In this document: positions 26,402 through 35,487 of the stretch, piece by piece
Numbering within the stretch: position 1 is the stretch's first letter
Layout of the letters: each line of letters begins with the position of its first letter
Translations under genes and position numbers: made by a program
Notes under the pieces: generated by a model
Database searches by the model: none
Seen by the model: only the letters and a program-made list of their open reading frames with translations
Told to the model about the DNA's origin: nothing
Assembly (NCBI GenBank): GCA_934418125.1
Contig: CAKRWT010000001.1
Span: forward strand, 1 to 64,000
DNA from: an uncultured Lachnospiraceae bacterium
GTDB lineage: Bacteria > Bacillota > Clostridia > Lachnospirales > Lachnospiraceae
Direction: 5' to 3'
DNA: 64,000 bases

Positions 26402-27505
26402 TTATCCTTGATATTCATTCATGCATTCTATGATGTATTCTATCTCATCCTGCAACAATCCAGGATAAAGCGGTATGCTTACCTCATGTGCACATATTTC
26501 TTGAGTAATTGGGTACTTACTTGATAATTCTATATATTCTCTATAAGCCCCTTGCTCACAAATTGGAATAGGATAATGAATGTTAATCCCTATCCCTCTT
26601 GCTCTCATATAGTTACTAAAAGCTTCCTGATTATCACACATAACAGGATAGATGTGGAAAACATGATTTCTTCCACCATTCCACCCAGGTAACCGCAATC
26701 TTGGATTATTCACTTTATTCTGGTAGCATTTGGCTATATTTCTTCTTTCTTCATTCCATCTATCCAAATGTGACAACTTTTTTAGTAAAAATCCTGCCTG
26801 TAACTCATCCAATCGGGAATTACACCCCTTAAACTGATGGTTATACTTTTCAAACGAACCATAGTTTGCTATTGCACGCACTTTTCGAGCGATAACATCA
26901 CTATTCGTTGTTATTGCCCCTCCATCTCCAAGAGCTCCTAAATTTTTCCCAGGATAAAAGCTGAATGCTGCCGCATCTCCAAGAGCACCAACTCGTTTTC
27001 CATGCATTTCTCCTCCATGTGCTTGTGCTGCATCTTCTATCAATGCAATTCCGTACTGTTCTTTCCACTTCGCCAATTTGTCAAAATCAACTACCCGACC
27101 ATATAAGTGCACTCCTATTATAGCTTTTGTCCTATTTGTGATAGCCTTCTCAACCAAATCATAATTTATTAGATAAGTCTCCGCATCTGCATCCACAAAT
27201 ATTGGCGTTGCCCCTGTATAACTAACAGCCAATGCTGTTGCAATAAAAGTATTGGCCGGAACAATTACCTCATCTCCCGCTCCAATTTCTAATGCCATTA
27301 ATATAATTCTGATTGCATCTAAACCATTACCTACCCCGATACAATGTCTTGTCCCACAATACTCTGCATAATCCTGTTCAAATTTTCTATTAAACTCTCC
27401 TTGAATAAACCATTCCTTCCGCATAATCTCGTTATAAACATCATCAAACTGTTCCTTCAAAGGCTGGTGAATCCGTTGCAAATTTAAATAAGGTATTTCC
27501 ATCAT
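26402..27505 (-). CDS. DegT/DnrJ/EryC1 sugar aminotransferase (FdtB/QdtB-like)
   Basis: A 367-residue PLP enzyme that transaminates a keto group of a nucleotide-linked deoxysugar. Seen: the family start IPYLNL, VGNGLDAI, EDAAQAHGG and SFYPGKNLGALGDGGA, where the Lys carries PLP. Unlike its neighbour RfbH it keeps this Lys, so it should be a true aminotransferase. The best relatives in memory are the FdtB/QdtB type making 3-amino-3,6-dideoxyhexoses. The start at 27505 follows the RfbG stop by 11 bases; the frame is open further upstream but there overlaps RfbG. Its presence in a CDP-sugar operon suggests an amino sugar as one product. Confidence 0.85.
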   Translation of the reverse strand: MMEIPYLNLQRIHQPLKEQFDDVYNEIMRKEWFIQGEFNRKFEQDYAEYCGTRHCIGVGNGLDAIRIILMALEIGAGDEVIVPANTFIATALAVSYTGATPIFVDADAETYLINYDLVEKAITNRTKAIIGVHLYGRVVDFDKLAKWKEQYGIALIEDAAQAHGGEMHGKRVGALGDAAAFSFYPGKNLGALGDGGAITTNSDVIARKVRAIANYGSFEKYNHQFKGCNSRLDELQAGFLLKKLSHLDRWNEERRNIAKCYQNKVNNPRLRLPGWNGGRNHVFHIYPVMCDNQEAFSNYMRARGIGINIHYPIPICEQGAYREYIELSSKYPITQEICAHEVSIPLYPGLLQDEIEYIIECMNEYQG

Positions 27506-27516
27506 TTTTCGCCACT

Positions 27517-28605
27517 TTACTCCTGTTTTTCCGCATCCTGCATATATTCCTGTATCTGGCATTTGACACATTCCCATAAGCTATCTGCCTTATTTACGCT
27601 ATAACGATAGTACCATTCTGCTACTTTTTTAATTGTCCTCTCTACATCCCAAACAGGTTGCCACTGAAATGTATTTTTAAGTTTTGTACAATCCAATTTT
27701 AATAAATTAGCCTCATGAGGACCATTATCTTCCAAAGTCTTCCACTCCAAATGTTCACCAGATAGCTTATTCCATTCTTCACAGAAATAAGTTGCCATCT
27801 GTGCTGTTGTTACGCAATTACTTTCTTCTGGTCCTATATTATACGCCCCTTCCAGAGATTTATCTGTATACTGCTTTTGTGCAACCAGCAAATATGCCAT
27901 CACTGGTTCTAATACATGCTGATATGGTCTGATTGAATTAGGATTTCTGAGAATAATCGTTTCTTTTTGTTGTGCGGCTCGCACGCAATCAGGAATAATT
28001 CTGTCCTTCGCAAAATCACCACCACCTACAACATTTCCCGCTCGCATCGTAGTGATTGCTACATCACGCTTTTCAAAAAAGGAATTGCGATAACTGGCTG
28101 TAACAAGTTCCGAACATGACTTAGAATTTGAATAGGGATCATAACCATTCAATTCTTCATTCTCACGATATCCCCACTGCCATTCCCGATTGTAATATAC
28201 CTTATCTGTGGTAACGTTAATAACAGACTTAACGCATTCATATCTCCTGACGCATTCCATGACATTAACCGTTCCCATAACATTCGTTTCGTATGTATAA
28301 ACCGGATTTTTATAAGATTCTCTTACAATTGGCTGAGCAGCCATATGAATGACAATTTCTGGCTGAATTTCCTTGAATACATCTTCTAAGTGCTTTAAAT
28401 CACGGATATCTCCCTGAATAGACCTTACCTTTTCTTCCAGATGTAACATCGTAAACATACTTGGATTTGTCGGAGGTTCTAATGCATACCCGGTAACATT
28501 AGCTCCTGCCCCCACCAACACCGCACACATCCAACTGCCTTTAAACCCTGTATGTCCTGTAATTAGCACGTTCCTGCCACAATAAAAATCCAGATTAAAC
28601 TTCAT
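27517..28605 (-). CDS. rfbG: CDP-glucose 4,6-dehydratase
   Basis: A 362-residue SDR enzyme turning CDP-glucose into CDP-4-keto-6-deoxyglucose. Seen: VLITGHTGFKGSW near the N-terminus, AAQPIVRESY, TTDKVYYNREW, YDPYSNSKSCSE with the catalytic Tyr-Lys pair, and RAGNVVGGGDFAKDRI, all as in RfbG. GGAGG five bases before ATG 28605 decides the start. It lies directly after rfbH (stop at 28619) and before the aminotransferase, in the order of the CDP-3,6-dideoxyhexose pathway of Salmonella and Yersinia. Confidence 0.95.
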   Translation of the reverse strand: MKFNLDFYCGRNVLITGHTGFKGSWMCAVLVGAGANVTGYALEPPTNPSMFTMLHLEEKVRSIQGDIRDLKHLEDVFKEIQPEIVIHMAAQPIVRESYKNPVYTYETNVMGTVNVMECVRRYECVKSVINVTTDKVYYNREWQWGYRENEELNGYDPYSNSKSCSELVTASYRNSFFEKRDVAITTMRAGNVVGGGDFAKDRIIPDCVRAAQQKETIILRNPNSIRPYQHVLEPVMAYLLVAQKQYTDKSLEGAYNIGPEESNCVTTAQMATYFCEEWNKLSGEHLEWKTLEDNGPHEANLLKLDCTKLKNTFQWQPVWDVERTIKKVAEWYYRYSVNKADSLWECVKCQIQEYMQDAEKQE

Positions 28606-28618
28606 TTTAACCTCCACA

Positions 28619-29962
28619 TCACTCCACTGCCTCTATTAATGTTTGTGCCATATAATCAATCATTTCATCTGTCATACCCGGATACACGCCTATCCAAAAG
28701 GTGTCTGCCATAATTCTATCTGTATTGCTAAGTTCTCCTACTACACGATATCCTTTGCCTTCTGCCCGCATCTGGTCAAAACATGGATGCTTAATCAAAT
28801 TTCCTGCAAACAGCATTCTTGTCTGAATTCCATGTTCTTCCATATATTTTACAACATAATTTCTATCTATACCTGCTTTACACGTAATTAGGAAACCAAA
28901 CCAGCTTGGATTGGAATGTTCACACTCTATTGGCAAAATAAGCTTTTCTTCTATTCCTCTATGCTGTAGCAATGCATTTTTTAAGCGCGTAAAATTATAT
29001 CTTCTGCGTTCTACAAAAGAAGGGAATTTCTCAAGCTGTGCACAACCTATTGCCGCCTGCAGGTCAGTTGCTTTCAGATTATAGCCAAAATGCGAATACA
29101 CATATTTATGGTCATACCCAAGCGGAAGTTCTCCATATTGCTTATCAAATCGGTGCCCACATAAATTATCATGTCCTGAAGGACATACACAATCTCTTCC
29201 CCAATCTCGAAATGACCTGATACACTTATTTAATAATGGATTGTCCGTATATACTGCTCCACCCTCTCCCATTGTCATGTGATGTGGTGGATAAAAGCTG
29301 GAAGTCCCAATATCGCCAATAGTACCCGTCAGTTTTTTTACTCCATTCAGTTCATATTCAGATCCAAGCGCATCACAATTATCCTCGACGAGCCATAAAT
29401 TATGCTTTTGGCAAAATTCGCTAACTGCTTTCAAGTCAAACGGATTTCCTAATGTATGTGCAATCATAACTGCCTTCGTCTTCTCCGTTCTGGCCTCTTC
29501 AAGCATCGTTACATCAATGTTATACTGTGGAATGGTCACATCCACAAATACTGGTACTGCGCCATACTGTATCACGGGGGCAACTGTTGTTGGAAATCCT
29601 GCTGCCACTGTAATAACTTCATCTCCTCTTTGAATTGCACGTTCTCCCAGCAATGGAGAAGTAAGTGCCATAAATGCAAGTAAATTTGCGGAGGAACCTG
29701 AGTTTACCAGCGAACAGAATTTCACCCCTAAATACTCTGCCATCTGTTTTTCAAACTGGTCAGTATATCTTCCTGCCGTTAACCAAAATTCCAACGCACT
29801 GTCTACTAAATTTACCATTTCAGCACTATCGTAAACTCTTGATGCATACGGAATCCTTTGTCCCTCCTGAAAAGGTTTCCTTACATTATGATATACTTCA
29901 CAATACTCTTTTACTAAGCTTAATATTTCTTCCTTTGCCTGTTGTTCTGTCTTCTGGTTCAT
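28619..29962 (-). CDS. rfbH: CDP-4-keto-6-deoxyglucose 3-dehydrase (E1)
   Basis: A 447-residue PMP-dependent, iron-sulfur enzyme that removes the 3-OH of CDP-4-keto-6-deoxyglucose together with an E3 reductase. It has the aminotransferase fold but SFYPPHHMTMGEGGA, with His in place of the PLP-binding Lys, the signature of this deoxygenase. A C-x-C-x7-C run (DCVCPSGHDNLC) supplies ligands of the 2Fe-2S cluster, with a further Cys upstream. AAGGA precedes ATG. No gene for the partner E3 ferredoxin-type reductase is present in the window. Confidence 0.95.
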   Translation of the reverse strand: MNQKTEQQAKEEILSLVKEYCEVYHNVRKPFQEGQRIPYASRVYDSAEMVNLVDSALEFWLTAGRYTDQFEKQMAEYLGVKFCSLVNSGSSANLLAFMALTSPLLGERAIQRGDEVITVAAGFPTTVAPVIQYGAVPVFVDVTIPQYNIDVTMLEEARTEKTKAVMIAHTLGNPFDLKAVSEFCQKHNLWLVEDNCDALGSEYELNGVKKLTGTIGDIGTSSFYPPHHMTMGEGGAVYTDNPLLNKCIRSFRDWGRDCVCPSGHDNLCGHRFDKQYGELPLGYDHKYVYSHFGYNLKATDLQAAIGCAQLEKFPSFVERRRYNFTRLKNALLQHRGIEEKLILPIECEHSNPSWFGFLITCKAGIDRNYVVKYMEEHGIQTRMLFAGNLIKHPCFDQMRAEGKGYRVVGELSNTDRIMADTFWIGVYPGMTDEMIDYMAQTLIEAVE

Positions 29963-29984
29963 CTCTCTATCCTTTCAGCTCTTT

Positions 29985-30758
29985 TTACCATAGTTTCCAT
30001 GGTGCCTTTCCACAGTTCCAAAGTCCCTCCAAATAGGCACGGTCATGCACAGTATCCATTGGGGACCAGAAACCTGTATGCTTATACGCTGCCATCTGAT
30101 TTTCTCCTGCCATTCTCTCAAATGGTCCTCGTTCCAGCATGTCCATTCCGTCGCCTAAATAATCAAAAATTTTTCTGTTGCATACCATATATCCCGCATT
30201 AATCCAGGATTGGTCTTTCCTCGCCTTTTCTTTAAAACTATCTATGACGCCATTCTCCCTGATTTTAATGGCACCAAATCGCCCTTCTGGTTGCGTTGTT
30301 GTAATGGTTGCCACACAACCATGTGCCTCATGAAATTTTACTAATTCAGGAATATTAATATCTCCTACACCATCTCCATAAGTCAGCATAAAGGTGTCAT
30401 CATCACCAATATACTCTTTAATTTTTAGTATTCTACCTGCTGTCAGAGTCTCCAGCCCTGTATTTGCCAGAGTAATCCTCCATGGTTCTGCATTTGAGTT
30501 ATGATATGCCTTTTCTCTGTCTTTCAACTGAAAAGTAGCATCTGACTGATACATATAATAATGAACAAAATAGTCCTTAATTATATGTCCCTTATATCCA
30601 CAACAAATAATAAAATCATGATATCCATAATAGGAATATATTTTCATAATGTGCCACAGAATAGGTTTGTCCCCGATTGTAACCATCGGTTTCGGTTTTA
30701 GCACCGATTCCTCACTGATTCTGGTTCCTTTCCCACCTGCCAGAATAACAACCTTCAT
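29985..30758 (-). CDS. rfbF: glucose-1-phosphate cytidylyltransferase
   Basis: A 257-residue enzyme making CDP-glucose from glucose-1-phosphate and CTP. Complete motifs: LAGGKGTRISEE, KPKPMVTIGDKPILWHIM, YGDGVGDI, GRFGAI and the C-terminal FWSPMDT..DR. Length is normal for RfbF. AGGAG precedes ATG. It lies between a variant paralogue (30764-31531) and rfbH. It is the first committed step of the CDP-sugar pathway encoded downstream. Confidence 0.95.
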   Translation of the reverse strand: MKVVILAGGKGTRISEESVLKPKPMVTIGDKPILWHIMKIYSYYGYHDFIICCGYKGHIIKDYFVHYYMYQSDATFQLKDREKAYHNSNAEPWRITLANTGLETLTAGRILKIKEYIGDDDTFMLTYGDGVGDINIPELVKFHEAHGCVATITTTQPEGRFGAIKIRENGVIDSFKEKARKDQSWINAGYMVCNRKIFDYLGDGMDMLERGPFERMAGENQMAAYKHTGFWSPMDTVHDRAYLEGLWNCGKAPWKLW

Positions 30759-30763
30759 CTTCG

Positions 30764-31531
30764 CTACTCCTTATACCAGGGAGCCTTTCCCTGTTCCCAG
30801 AGAGTCTCCATATTTACTCTGTCACGATAGGTTTCTACCGGAGTCCAAAATCCATCATGTTTATAGGTAATTAGTTGCTTTTCATTCGCTAACCCCTCGG
30901 TAAGTGCCTGTTCAAGACCAACCTCCCGATTTAATACCTCAAGCGCTTTTCTATTTAAAACATACACGCACGCATTGGCCCATGTCTGGCTTTCCGCTAT
31001 TACCTCACTACGTCTTGAAATATTTCCCTGTGTATCAATCGCTATTGATGTACTTCGTCCGGTTGGTTTTGCAACAACCATTGTCGCAAGTTTTCCATGT
31101 TCATGATGATAAGTTACTAGTTGATTCACATCGATATCTGTCAAACAATCTCCATAGGTCACAATAAAGTCTTCTTCCGTTATATACTCCTGTATTTGTG
31201 CGACTCGTTTCCCGGTGGCTGTATTCAATCCAGTATCAACTACCGTTACCTTCCAATCTTCTGTGCGGTTCTTATGAATCTGTATTGAATTTGTAAGAAG
31301 GTCTACAGTTATATCCGATTGATAGATATAATAGTCCATAAAATATTCCTTAATCATATCTACCTTATAACCACCACAAATAATAAATTCATTAAAACCA
31401 TAACCGGCAAAACTTTTCATGATATGCCACAGCATAGGCTTACCACCTATTTCAGCCATAGGCTTTGGTATCCCATTTTGTTCGTTGTTTAATGTACTTT
31501 TTTGACCTCCAGCCAAAATTACTACTTTCAT
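30764..31531 (-). CDS. variant RfbF-like nucleotidyltransferase
   Basis: 255 residues, plainly homologous to the adjacent RfbF over its whole length (PKPMAEIGGKPMLWHIM, YGDCLTDI, FWTPVET..DR). However, the nucleotide-binding loop reads LAGGQKSTLNNEQ: the usual G-x-G-T-R is replaced by G-Q-K-S-T, so the catalytic Arg is gone. All other motifs are well kept, so this is probably a specialised family and not a dying copy. It follows the aldolase gene (gap about 20 bases) and may form a unit with it and the ThDP enzyme at 39800. ATG 31531 with upstream GGAG is chosen over GTG 31537. Substrate unknown. Confidence 0.75.
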   Translation of the reverse strand: MKVVILAGGQKSTLNNEQNGIPKPMAEIGGKPMLWHIMKSFAGYGFNEFIICGGYKVDMIKEYFMDYYIYQSDITVDLLTNSIQIHKNRTEDWKVTVVDTGLNTATGKRVAQIQEYITEEDFIVTYGDCLTDIDVNQLVTYHHEHGKLATMVVAKPTGRSTSIAIDTQGNISRRSEVIAESQTWANACVYVLNRKALEVLNREVGLEQALTEGLANEKQLITYKHDGFWTPVETYRDRVNMETLWEQGKAPWYKE

Positions 31532-31550
31532 TTTCACTTTTCTCCATTAT

Positions 31551-33170
31551 CTAGTGCTGTATATAAAGAGTATTGGTTATATACTCCATTGTAAATGCAA
31601 GATTTCCAAGCCGCTCCAAACTTTCTATAACATCCTGATTAATCTCCATTGCCTTTTCCCTGCTAAAAGAATGGTCCATATTGGGATTGACATAATTGGG
31701 AGTATCTGCTTTAACATATCCGTCAAAGCCTGCTAATGCTACATGTTCTACACCTGCATCATTTAATAACTTTAAAAACATAATCATTGGGTTATCCACT
31801 ATCATTGCCTCCTCATCCAGGAGTGTACTATAGTTAAACATATAATCAAACGAACCCGTTGATTTCGTAACATTTGATGTTGCCATCGTTATCAATCTGT
31901 CTTTTTCCTGACTCAATTTTGTAGAAAGCCTCACATATCTCTTAGCATTGCTTACAAACACTGCATTAATCTGTAAATCAGCAGGAATAAAATTAATTGC
32001 AATTGTTACTAACCGGTTATCTCCTTGATATTCTTGTTGATATGCCAAAATCCTGTCCTTTTGCTTATCTATATTTTTCCCAGGGGCTAATAACAATACT
32101 TTCTTTCCTGTAAGCCACTCTCTTAATTTATTTCTATCCTCGAAATCCTGACATTCTTTTTTCTGATATTCAATATAGAGCTGTTCCACATACTCCTGGT
32201 CATATAATAATTTTTTGTCCTTTTGAAGTCTATCCAATATTTCATTAATGGATTTAACGGACAATTTTCTCTTATCCATTAAATATGTTACATAATTAGG
32301 ATGACAGTCCTTTGATGCCGACAAAAAGAATTTAAAAGAATATCCCCACGGAATTTGCTTAAATATATCAAGCATTGTCACATCAATCGCTTCAAGCAAC
32401 TGACTACAATGATAATGTTTTCCAAGATTGTCATTCATATAAGTTGCCAACAATTCTAATGGTGCATTTCCTGCACTTTTTCCCATACCATATAATGTAC
32501 CATCTATTACAATTGAACGATTAACATTTTTCAGTTCCATAATTTCAATACAATTTGCATACGCCAATTGAAAATTATTATGAGAATGATATCCTAATCC
32601 GATTTCCCTTTTCATATAAGCATCCGCAAATTCAAAATAGTGCATCAGCTGATTTTTGTGTAACAGTCCATAAGTATCTACCAGGGAAAATGCATACGGC
32701 TCCAATTCGTTAACAAGCTTAATTAGTTGTTTTAGTTCTTCATCCTCATAGCTTGTAATAGAAACCGCTTGGGCGAAAACTTTATAGCCCAGTTCCTTTA
32801 CTTGCTTACAGAAAGCAATTGCCCCTTCCTTTTTCTCTTTCTTGAAAATTACCCGGATGCCATCCATGAAACTCTCAGCCACCGGAACTAGTTTATCGAT
32901 ACCACATGTTCCATAATCAATCATTCCAACAATCATGGATTTTCCCTTTTCAAGCATCCCGTATGTCCTGTTTATCGCTTCTGCATCTGGAAATATCGTC
33001 CTGTTTTCATCATAATTACGCTGTTCATTCAAAAAACCGATTTCAATAATATCAACTTCCGCACTTACCAGGCGTTCAAATATATTAACAATATTATCTC
33101 TGCCAAATTCCCAATCATTGAGATATCCGCCATCTCTCAAAGTGCAATCTAATAGCTTAATCTCCTCCAT
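31551..33170 (-). CDS. DRE-TIM aldolase with C-terminal extra domain
   Basis: 539 residues. The N-terminal 290 residues are a HMG-CoA-lyase/4-hydroxy-2-oxovalerate-aldolase type TIM barrel: LLDCTLRDGGY at the start, a GYHSHNNFQLAYAN metal site and YGMGKSAGNAPLE. A helical linker leads to a second domain (about 350-539) beginning KKVLLLAPGKNI, with an alternating strand-helix pattern that I cannot name with certainty. Aldolases of this type recur in polysaccharide loci. Expected chemistry is carbon-carbon bond making or breaking on a pyruvate-like compound. GGAGG sits just before ATG. The neighbouring variant cytidylyltransferase suggests that its product becomes CDP-activated (inference). Confidence 0.7.
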   Translation of the reverse strand: MEEIKLLDCTLRDGGYLNDWEFGRDNIVNIFERLVSAEVDIIEIGFLNEQRNYDENRTIFPDAEAINRTYGMLEKGKSMIVGMIDYGTCGIDKLVPVAESFMDGIRVIFKKEKKEGAIAFCKQVKELGYKVFAQAVSITSYEDEELKQLIKLVNELEPYAFSLVDTYGLLHKNQLMHYFEFADAYMKREIGLGYHSHNNFQLAYANCIEIMELKNVNRSIVIDGTLYGMGKSAGNAPLELLATYMNDNLGKHYHCSQLLEAIDVTMLDIFKQIPWGYSFKFFLSASKDCHPNYVTYLMDKRKLSVKSINEILDRLQKDKKLLYDQEYVEQLYIEYQKKECQDFEDRNKLREWLTGKKVLLLAPGKNIDKQKDRILAYQQEYQGDNRLVTIAINFIPADLQINAVFVSNAKRYVRLSTKLSQEKDRLITMATSNVTKSTGSFDYMFNYSTLLDEEAMIVDNPMIMFLKLLNDAGVEHVALAGFDGYVKADTPNYVNPNMDHSFSREKAMEINQDVIESLERLGNLAFTMEYITNTLYIQH

Positions 33171-33182
33171 GTCTCCTCCGTA

Positions 33183-34376
33183 CTAGTTACTCATCATGTT
33201 TTCAAATAATTTTCTATATTCACTTCCAAGACTCTTATAAGAATACTTCAGTGCTGCTTCCCTTGCTTTTTCTCCTAATTTTTCAGTATGTTCCGCACAA
33301 TATTCTATTCCTCTTGCCAAATCTCCAACATTCTTAAACTCCGCCAAATATCCATTCACTTTATGTGTAATTTGCTCCCTCAATCCACCAATCGGAAATG
33401 CCACTACGGGAGTTCCACAGGCCATTGCCTCACACGCTGTATATCCAAAAGATTCCTGCATCGAGGGATTCACAAACACATCCGCTTCCCTGTATAACCT
33501 TATAAGTTCTTTTTCTTCTTCAATATATCCGGTATGCACTATCTCAAAATCACATTCCGTCATAATTTTCTGTTGAGAATTTCCGAATATTACAAGCCTA
33601 TATTTTTCTGAATTGAGTCGTCTAAGAGCTTGCAGTAAATAGGAAAAACCTTTGTTAGGATTCTCCGTACCTTCATCTGCTGCACCAAACATAATTGTTA
33701 TCTTCTTTTCCGTATTTCTCCTTTTATAATCTGGACAATAGAAATCGGTGTCAATAAGATTCCCCATACAATATATCTCCCGTCCAGTCATAATTGGACT
33801 TTTCATCGCACTATCCACTATCCATTGGCTAGGACCAGCCACCCTGACATTCTTCAGTCTGGCAAGTAATTCCTGTTTCCTTCTGAAATTATATACTGAC
33901 AAATCATTTCTTCCCTTACTTTTTACCTGAGGACAGTTACCGCAACCATACTCGTATTTTCCACAATACCCATCTACATGGCATCCTCCGGTAAAAAGCC
34001 ACATATCATGCATAAACCATAATATTGGCTTTCCCAATCTGTCCAATTTCATAATTTCCTTATTCGATAAAAAGGAATTAATCCAATGAAGTACTATGAT
34101 ATCCGCTTTCTGCACCTGAGGACTTCTACTAATATCCGTTCCAAGGAAATCACTGTATATATTTCCACTAGTTCTTAACATATTAAATCCATTCTTAATC
34201 TTGGATAATATTTTTCCTCCTACAGTTGTAAAAATTTCCTCCGTAGGACTGTCAGTTCTTCTTGTACGCACAAGAATGCTAGATTCGATTCCCTGCTCTG
34301 TCAGACATTGATGTAAACGTAATGCAGATTTATATGCTCCTCCACTGTCTATTGTCGTCACATGAAGTATCTTCAT
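33183..34376 (-). CDS. GT4 family glycosyltransferase
   Basis: A 397-residue GT-B transferase. The N-terminal domain begins MKILHVTTIDSGGAYKSA (acceptor side); the C-terminal donor domain has the E-x7-E motif (SMQESFGYTACEAMACGTPVVA) near residue 320. A Cys-rich stretch (residues 130-150: GGCHVDGYCGKY, CGNCP) lies in the middle, as in some WcaC-type enzymes. It stands first after the plus-strand epimerase island, with its own promoter at 34417-34445, and is 12 bases upstream of the aldolase gene. Sugar specificity unknown. Confidence 0.88.
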   Translation of the reverse strand: MKILHVTTIDSGGAYKSALRLHQCLTEQGIESSILVRTRRTDSPTEEIFTTVGGKILSKIKNGFNMLRTSGNIYSDFLGTDISRSPQVQKADIIVLHWINSFLSNKEIMKLDRLGKPILWFMHDMWLFTGGCHVDGYCGKYEYGCGNCPQVKSKGRNDLSVYNFRRKQELLARLKNVRVAGPSQWIVDSAMKSPIMTGREIYCMGNLIDTDFYCPDYKRRNTEKKITIMFGAADEGTENPNKGFSYLLQALRRLNSEKYRLVIFGNSQQKIMTECDFEIVHTGYIEEEKELIRLYREADVFVNPSMQESFGYTACEAMACGTPVVAFPIGGLREQITHKVNGYLAEFKNVGDLARGIEYCAEHTEKLGEKAREAALKYSYKSLGSEYRKLFENMMSN

Positions 34377-34416
34377 AATTCATTCCCAACCCTGTTATGC
34401 ATAATAGCATACATAA

Positions 34417-34445
34417 ATTTTACCCTATTTCTTACAATTATACAA
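34417..34445 (-). promoter_or_regulatory. promoter of the 34376-25406 minus-strand unit
   Basis: On the minus strand TTGTAT (34445-34440), 17 bases, TAAAAT (34422-34417). It restarts transcription of the CDP-sugar part of the locus after the inverted epimerase gene. Confidence 0.5.
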
Positions 34446-34482
34446 ACGCTAATTATTACAATCGCTCCTCTACACGTTTGTA
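34441..34482. repeat. inverted repeat between divergent promoters
   Basis: TACAAACG (34441-34448) and CGTTTGTA (34475-34482) form a perfect 8-bp inverted repeat with a 26-base spacer. It lies between two divergent promoters and touches the -35 of the minus-strand one. Candidate operator. Confidence 0.45.
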
Positions 34483-34489
34483 ATACTAC

Positions 34490-34518
34490 TTGCCAAGCCT
34501 TTCAAAGAAAGTTACAAT
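34490..34518 (+). promoter_or_regulatory. promoter of the plus-strand epimerase gene
   Basis: TTGCCA (34490-34495), 17 bases, TACAAT (34513-34518), about 40 bases before the gene start. Confidence 0.6.
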
Positions 34519-34557
34519 ATATTCATATATTTGCAATAATTATTGAGGAGTTGTTTC

Positions 34558-35487
34558 ATGAATATTATTATCCTGGGAGCCGCTGGTTTTATCGGAACAA
34601 ATTTAGCGATTGCTCTGTCGAAAGAGAATAATCACCATATTACTCTGGTTGACCGCGACATATCCTATTTCAATGCCATACAAGCTTTGTCATTAAAAAA
34701 CACCAGTATTTCTATATCTGACTTGACGGATAAAACCGACTTTGATACCTTATTAAATGGACAGGATATCGTATATCACCTCTGGAGTACTACTATTCCA
34801 ACTACTTCCAATCAGCATATTCCCCAGGAGTTTCTTGCCAATGTCTCATCGACTATGTTTCTGTTAGAATCCTGCGTGCGATGCAATGTAAAGAAAATTG
34901 TCTTTCTTTCTTCTGGCGGTGCTGTATATGGTGTAGAGGCTCAGTGTCCCATTTCCGAAGACGCTGTCACATTGCCAATCACATCTTATGGATTGCAGAA
35001 AATTAATATTGAGCAGACCCTATATTTATACCATTATATGTATGGTCTGGACTATCGCATCATCCGTCTTGCCAATCCTTATGGTCCGTATCAGCGTCCA
35101 AATGGGCAACTTGGTGCAGTTACTACTTTTATTCATAAAGCAATTCATCACGAAGAAATTACTGTGTATGGAGATGGCTCTGTTATTCGCGACTTTATCT
35201 ATATAGAGGATGCTATCCAGGCGATTCTGACCATCGCGGAGGGAAATGCCCCATATAAACTTTTTAATATTGGCAGTGGTCATGGCACCAGTATTCAGGA
35301 AGTGATTTCCCTGATTCAGGATACCTTAAATCTTCCACTCTCTATTATCCGTAAAGAAGGGCGTAAAGTAGATGTTCCCATAAATTATCTCGACATTACC
35401 AGATACGAAACAACTTATGGGAAACTCAACCCTATTTCCCTGAAAGATGGCATTCTAAAAACAGCCGCCTTTATGCGTGGAGAATAG
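34558..35487 (+). CDS. NAD-dependent sugar epimerase/dehydratase (GalE-like)
   Basis: A 309-residue extended SDR acting on a nucleotide sugar. Seen: ILGAAGFIGTN at the N-terminus, FLSSGGAVYG with the catalytic Ser, SYGLQK (Y-x-x-x-K) near residue 142, and RLANPYGPYQ, as in UDP-glucose 4-epimerase relatives. ATG 34558 with GAGGAG seven bases upstream is the start; an earlier TTG overlaps that ribosome site. It is alone on the plus strand inside a minus-strand array, with its own promoter, and its last 17 bases overlap the end of the convergent GT4 gene. The exact sugar is unknown. Confidence 0.85.
   Translation: MNIIILGAAGFIGTNLAIALSKENNHHITLVDRDISYFNAIQALSLKNTSISISDLTDKTDFDTLLNGQDIVYHLWSTTIPTTSNQHIPQEFLANVSSTMFLLESCVRCNVKKIVFLSSGGAVYGVEAQCPISEDAVTLPITSYGLQKINIEQTLYLYHYMYGLDYRIIRLANPYGPYQRPNGQLGAVTTFIHKAIHHEEITVYGDGSVIRDFIYIEDAIQAILTIAEGNAPYKLFNIGSGHGTSIQEVISLIQDTLNLPLSIIRKEGRKVDVPINYLDITRYETTYGKLNPISLKDGILKTAAFMRGE

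Noticed and set aside
27505..27577. Longer N-terminus for the DegT aminotransferase
   Set aside because: It overlaps rfbG out of frame and encodes residues unlike the family, whose proteins start at IPYLNL.
30764..31531. Second RfbF as a decaying duplicate
   Set aside because: The full length and all other motifs are kept, so the changed loop looks like specialisation.
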